The position numbers were made by a program, and so were the translations under genes. DNA of 17,815 bases from Opitutaceae bacterium. Its GTDB lineage: Bacteria > Verrucomicrobiota > Verrucomicrobiia > Opitutales > Opitutaceae. A model generated the notes under the pieces. The model ran no database searches, was not told where the DNA came from, and saw nothing but the letters and a program-made list of their open reading frames with translations. Numbering within the stretch: position 1 is the first letter of the stretch; each line of letters starts with the position of its first letter. The stretch lies in the NCBI GenBank assembly GCA_031254955.1, contig JAIRTK010000198.1:1-17815 (forward strand), read 5' to 3'. Shown one piece after another: positions 17,661 to 17,815 of the stretch.

Positions 17661-17815
17661 GAGATGATACGACGTTGAAGCGTCGCCGTTTGATAAGAAA
17701 TGCGGTGGCAAAGCGAAGCGACAGCACCGCTTTTTGCAGGCGGTGGAGGGCTGGCAAGTCGAAGCTTTTCCCGGTAGCCGAAAGCGGCATCGCCGGGCTT
17801 CGCCCTCTGCCGCCG
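17661..17815. repeat. Hairpin-rich repeat cassette at the right edge
   Basis: It contains CGACG/CGTCG (17670-17674 and 17681-17685), an alternating trio GCGGTG (17702-17707), CACCGC (17725-17730) and GCGGTG (17740-17745) that can form either of two exclusive stems, with TTTTT at 17731-17735, and GCGGCA/TGCCGC (17784-17789 and 17808-17813) enclosing GGGC-TTC-GCCC. Small frames crossing it have no recognisable domain. It continues past the window, so its limits are unknown. It looks like a dispersed intergenic repeat, but an attenuator-like structure on the plus strand cannot be excluded. Confidence 0.5.

Noticed and set aside
17584..17790. Minus-strand 68-codon small protein
   Set aside because: Half is hexamer repeat translated as Leu-Ser alternation and the rest is a hairpin-rich repeat cassette; no start signal was found.

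Overview
The window is GC-rich bacterial DNA with nearly every gene on the minus strand. Its CAZyme content, GC-rich reading frames with long antisense shadows, weak Shine-Dalgarno signals and intergenic spaces packed with dispersed hairpin repeats (for example a 'GTAGCGCAGACTT…' family) suggest a Verrucomicrobiota genome, perhaps Opitutaceae. That assignment is inference from style; no rRNA or marker gene is present.

Layout. 1-105 (+) is the last 34 codons of an AraC-family regulator. 141-8963 (all minus) is a plant-polysaccharide block: rhamnogalacturonan acetylesterase-like SGNH esterase (7653-8963), GH43-like lipoprotein (6353-7378), LacZ-type GH2 (2953-6249) and a second GH2 with a DUF4982-type C-terminus (141-2834). 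8964-9660 is a gene-free stretch of nested inverted repeats. 9661-10377 is a PP2C phosphatase, followed by a G-rich, repeat-rich spacer and a DinG/XPD-type helicase (10839-12935). 12936-14371 is a repeat and insertion graveyard: a long hexanucleotide inverted repeat, a decayed IS1-family transposase (13338-14133) split by a 191-bp MITE-like element with a TTA duplication, and a second 84-bp element with the same ends. 14372-17134 (minus) is a GH106 alpha-L-rhamnosidase, preceded by a candidate promoter, another long purine/pyrimidine inverted repeat and a repeat cassette reaching the window end.

How the genes fit. GH106, the acetylesterase, two GH2 enzymes and the GH43 protein form a coherent set for deacetylating and trimming rhamnogalacturonan I and its galactose/arabinose side chains. 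All five carry export signals. No transporter, SusC/SusD pair or polysaccharide lyase is visible. The AraC fragment may be a local regulator. The PP2C and helicase look like unrelated housekeeping genes.

The least explained feature is a set of long intergenic inverted repeats whose arms are hexamer repeats (GTTCTC/GAGAAC and GAGAAA types). One has a perfect 33-bp stem, and an 18-mer is shared between loci 6.7 kb apart. The clearest mobile-element result is the MITE-like pair defined by TACCA(N)TTTC-type ends.
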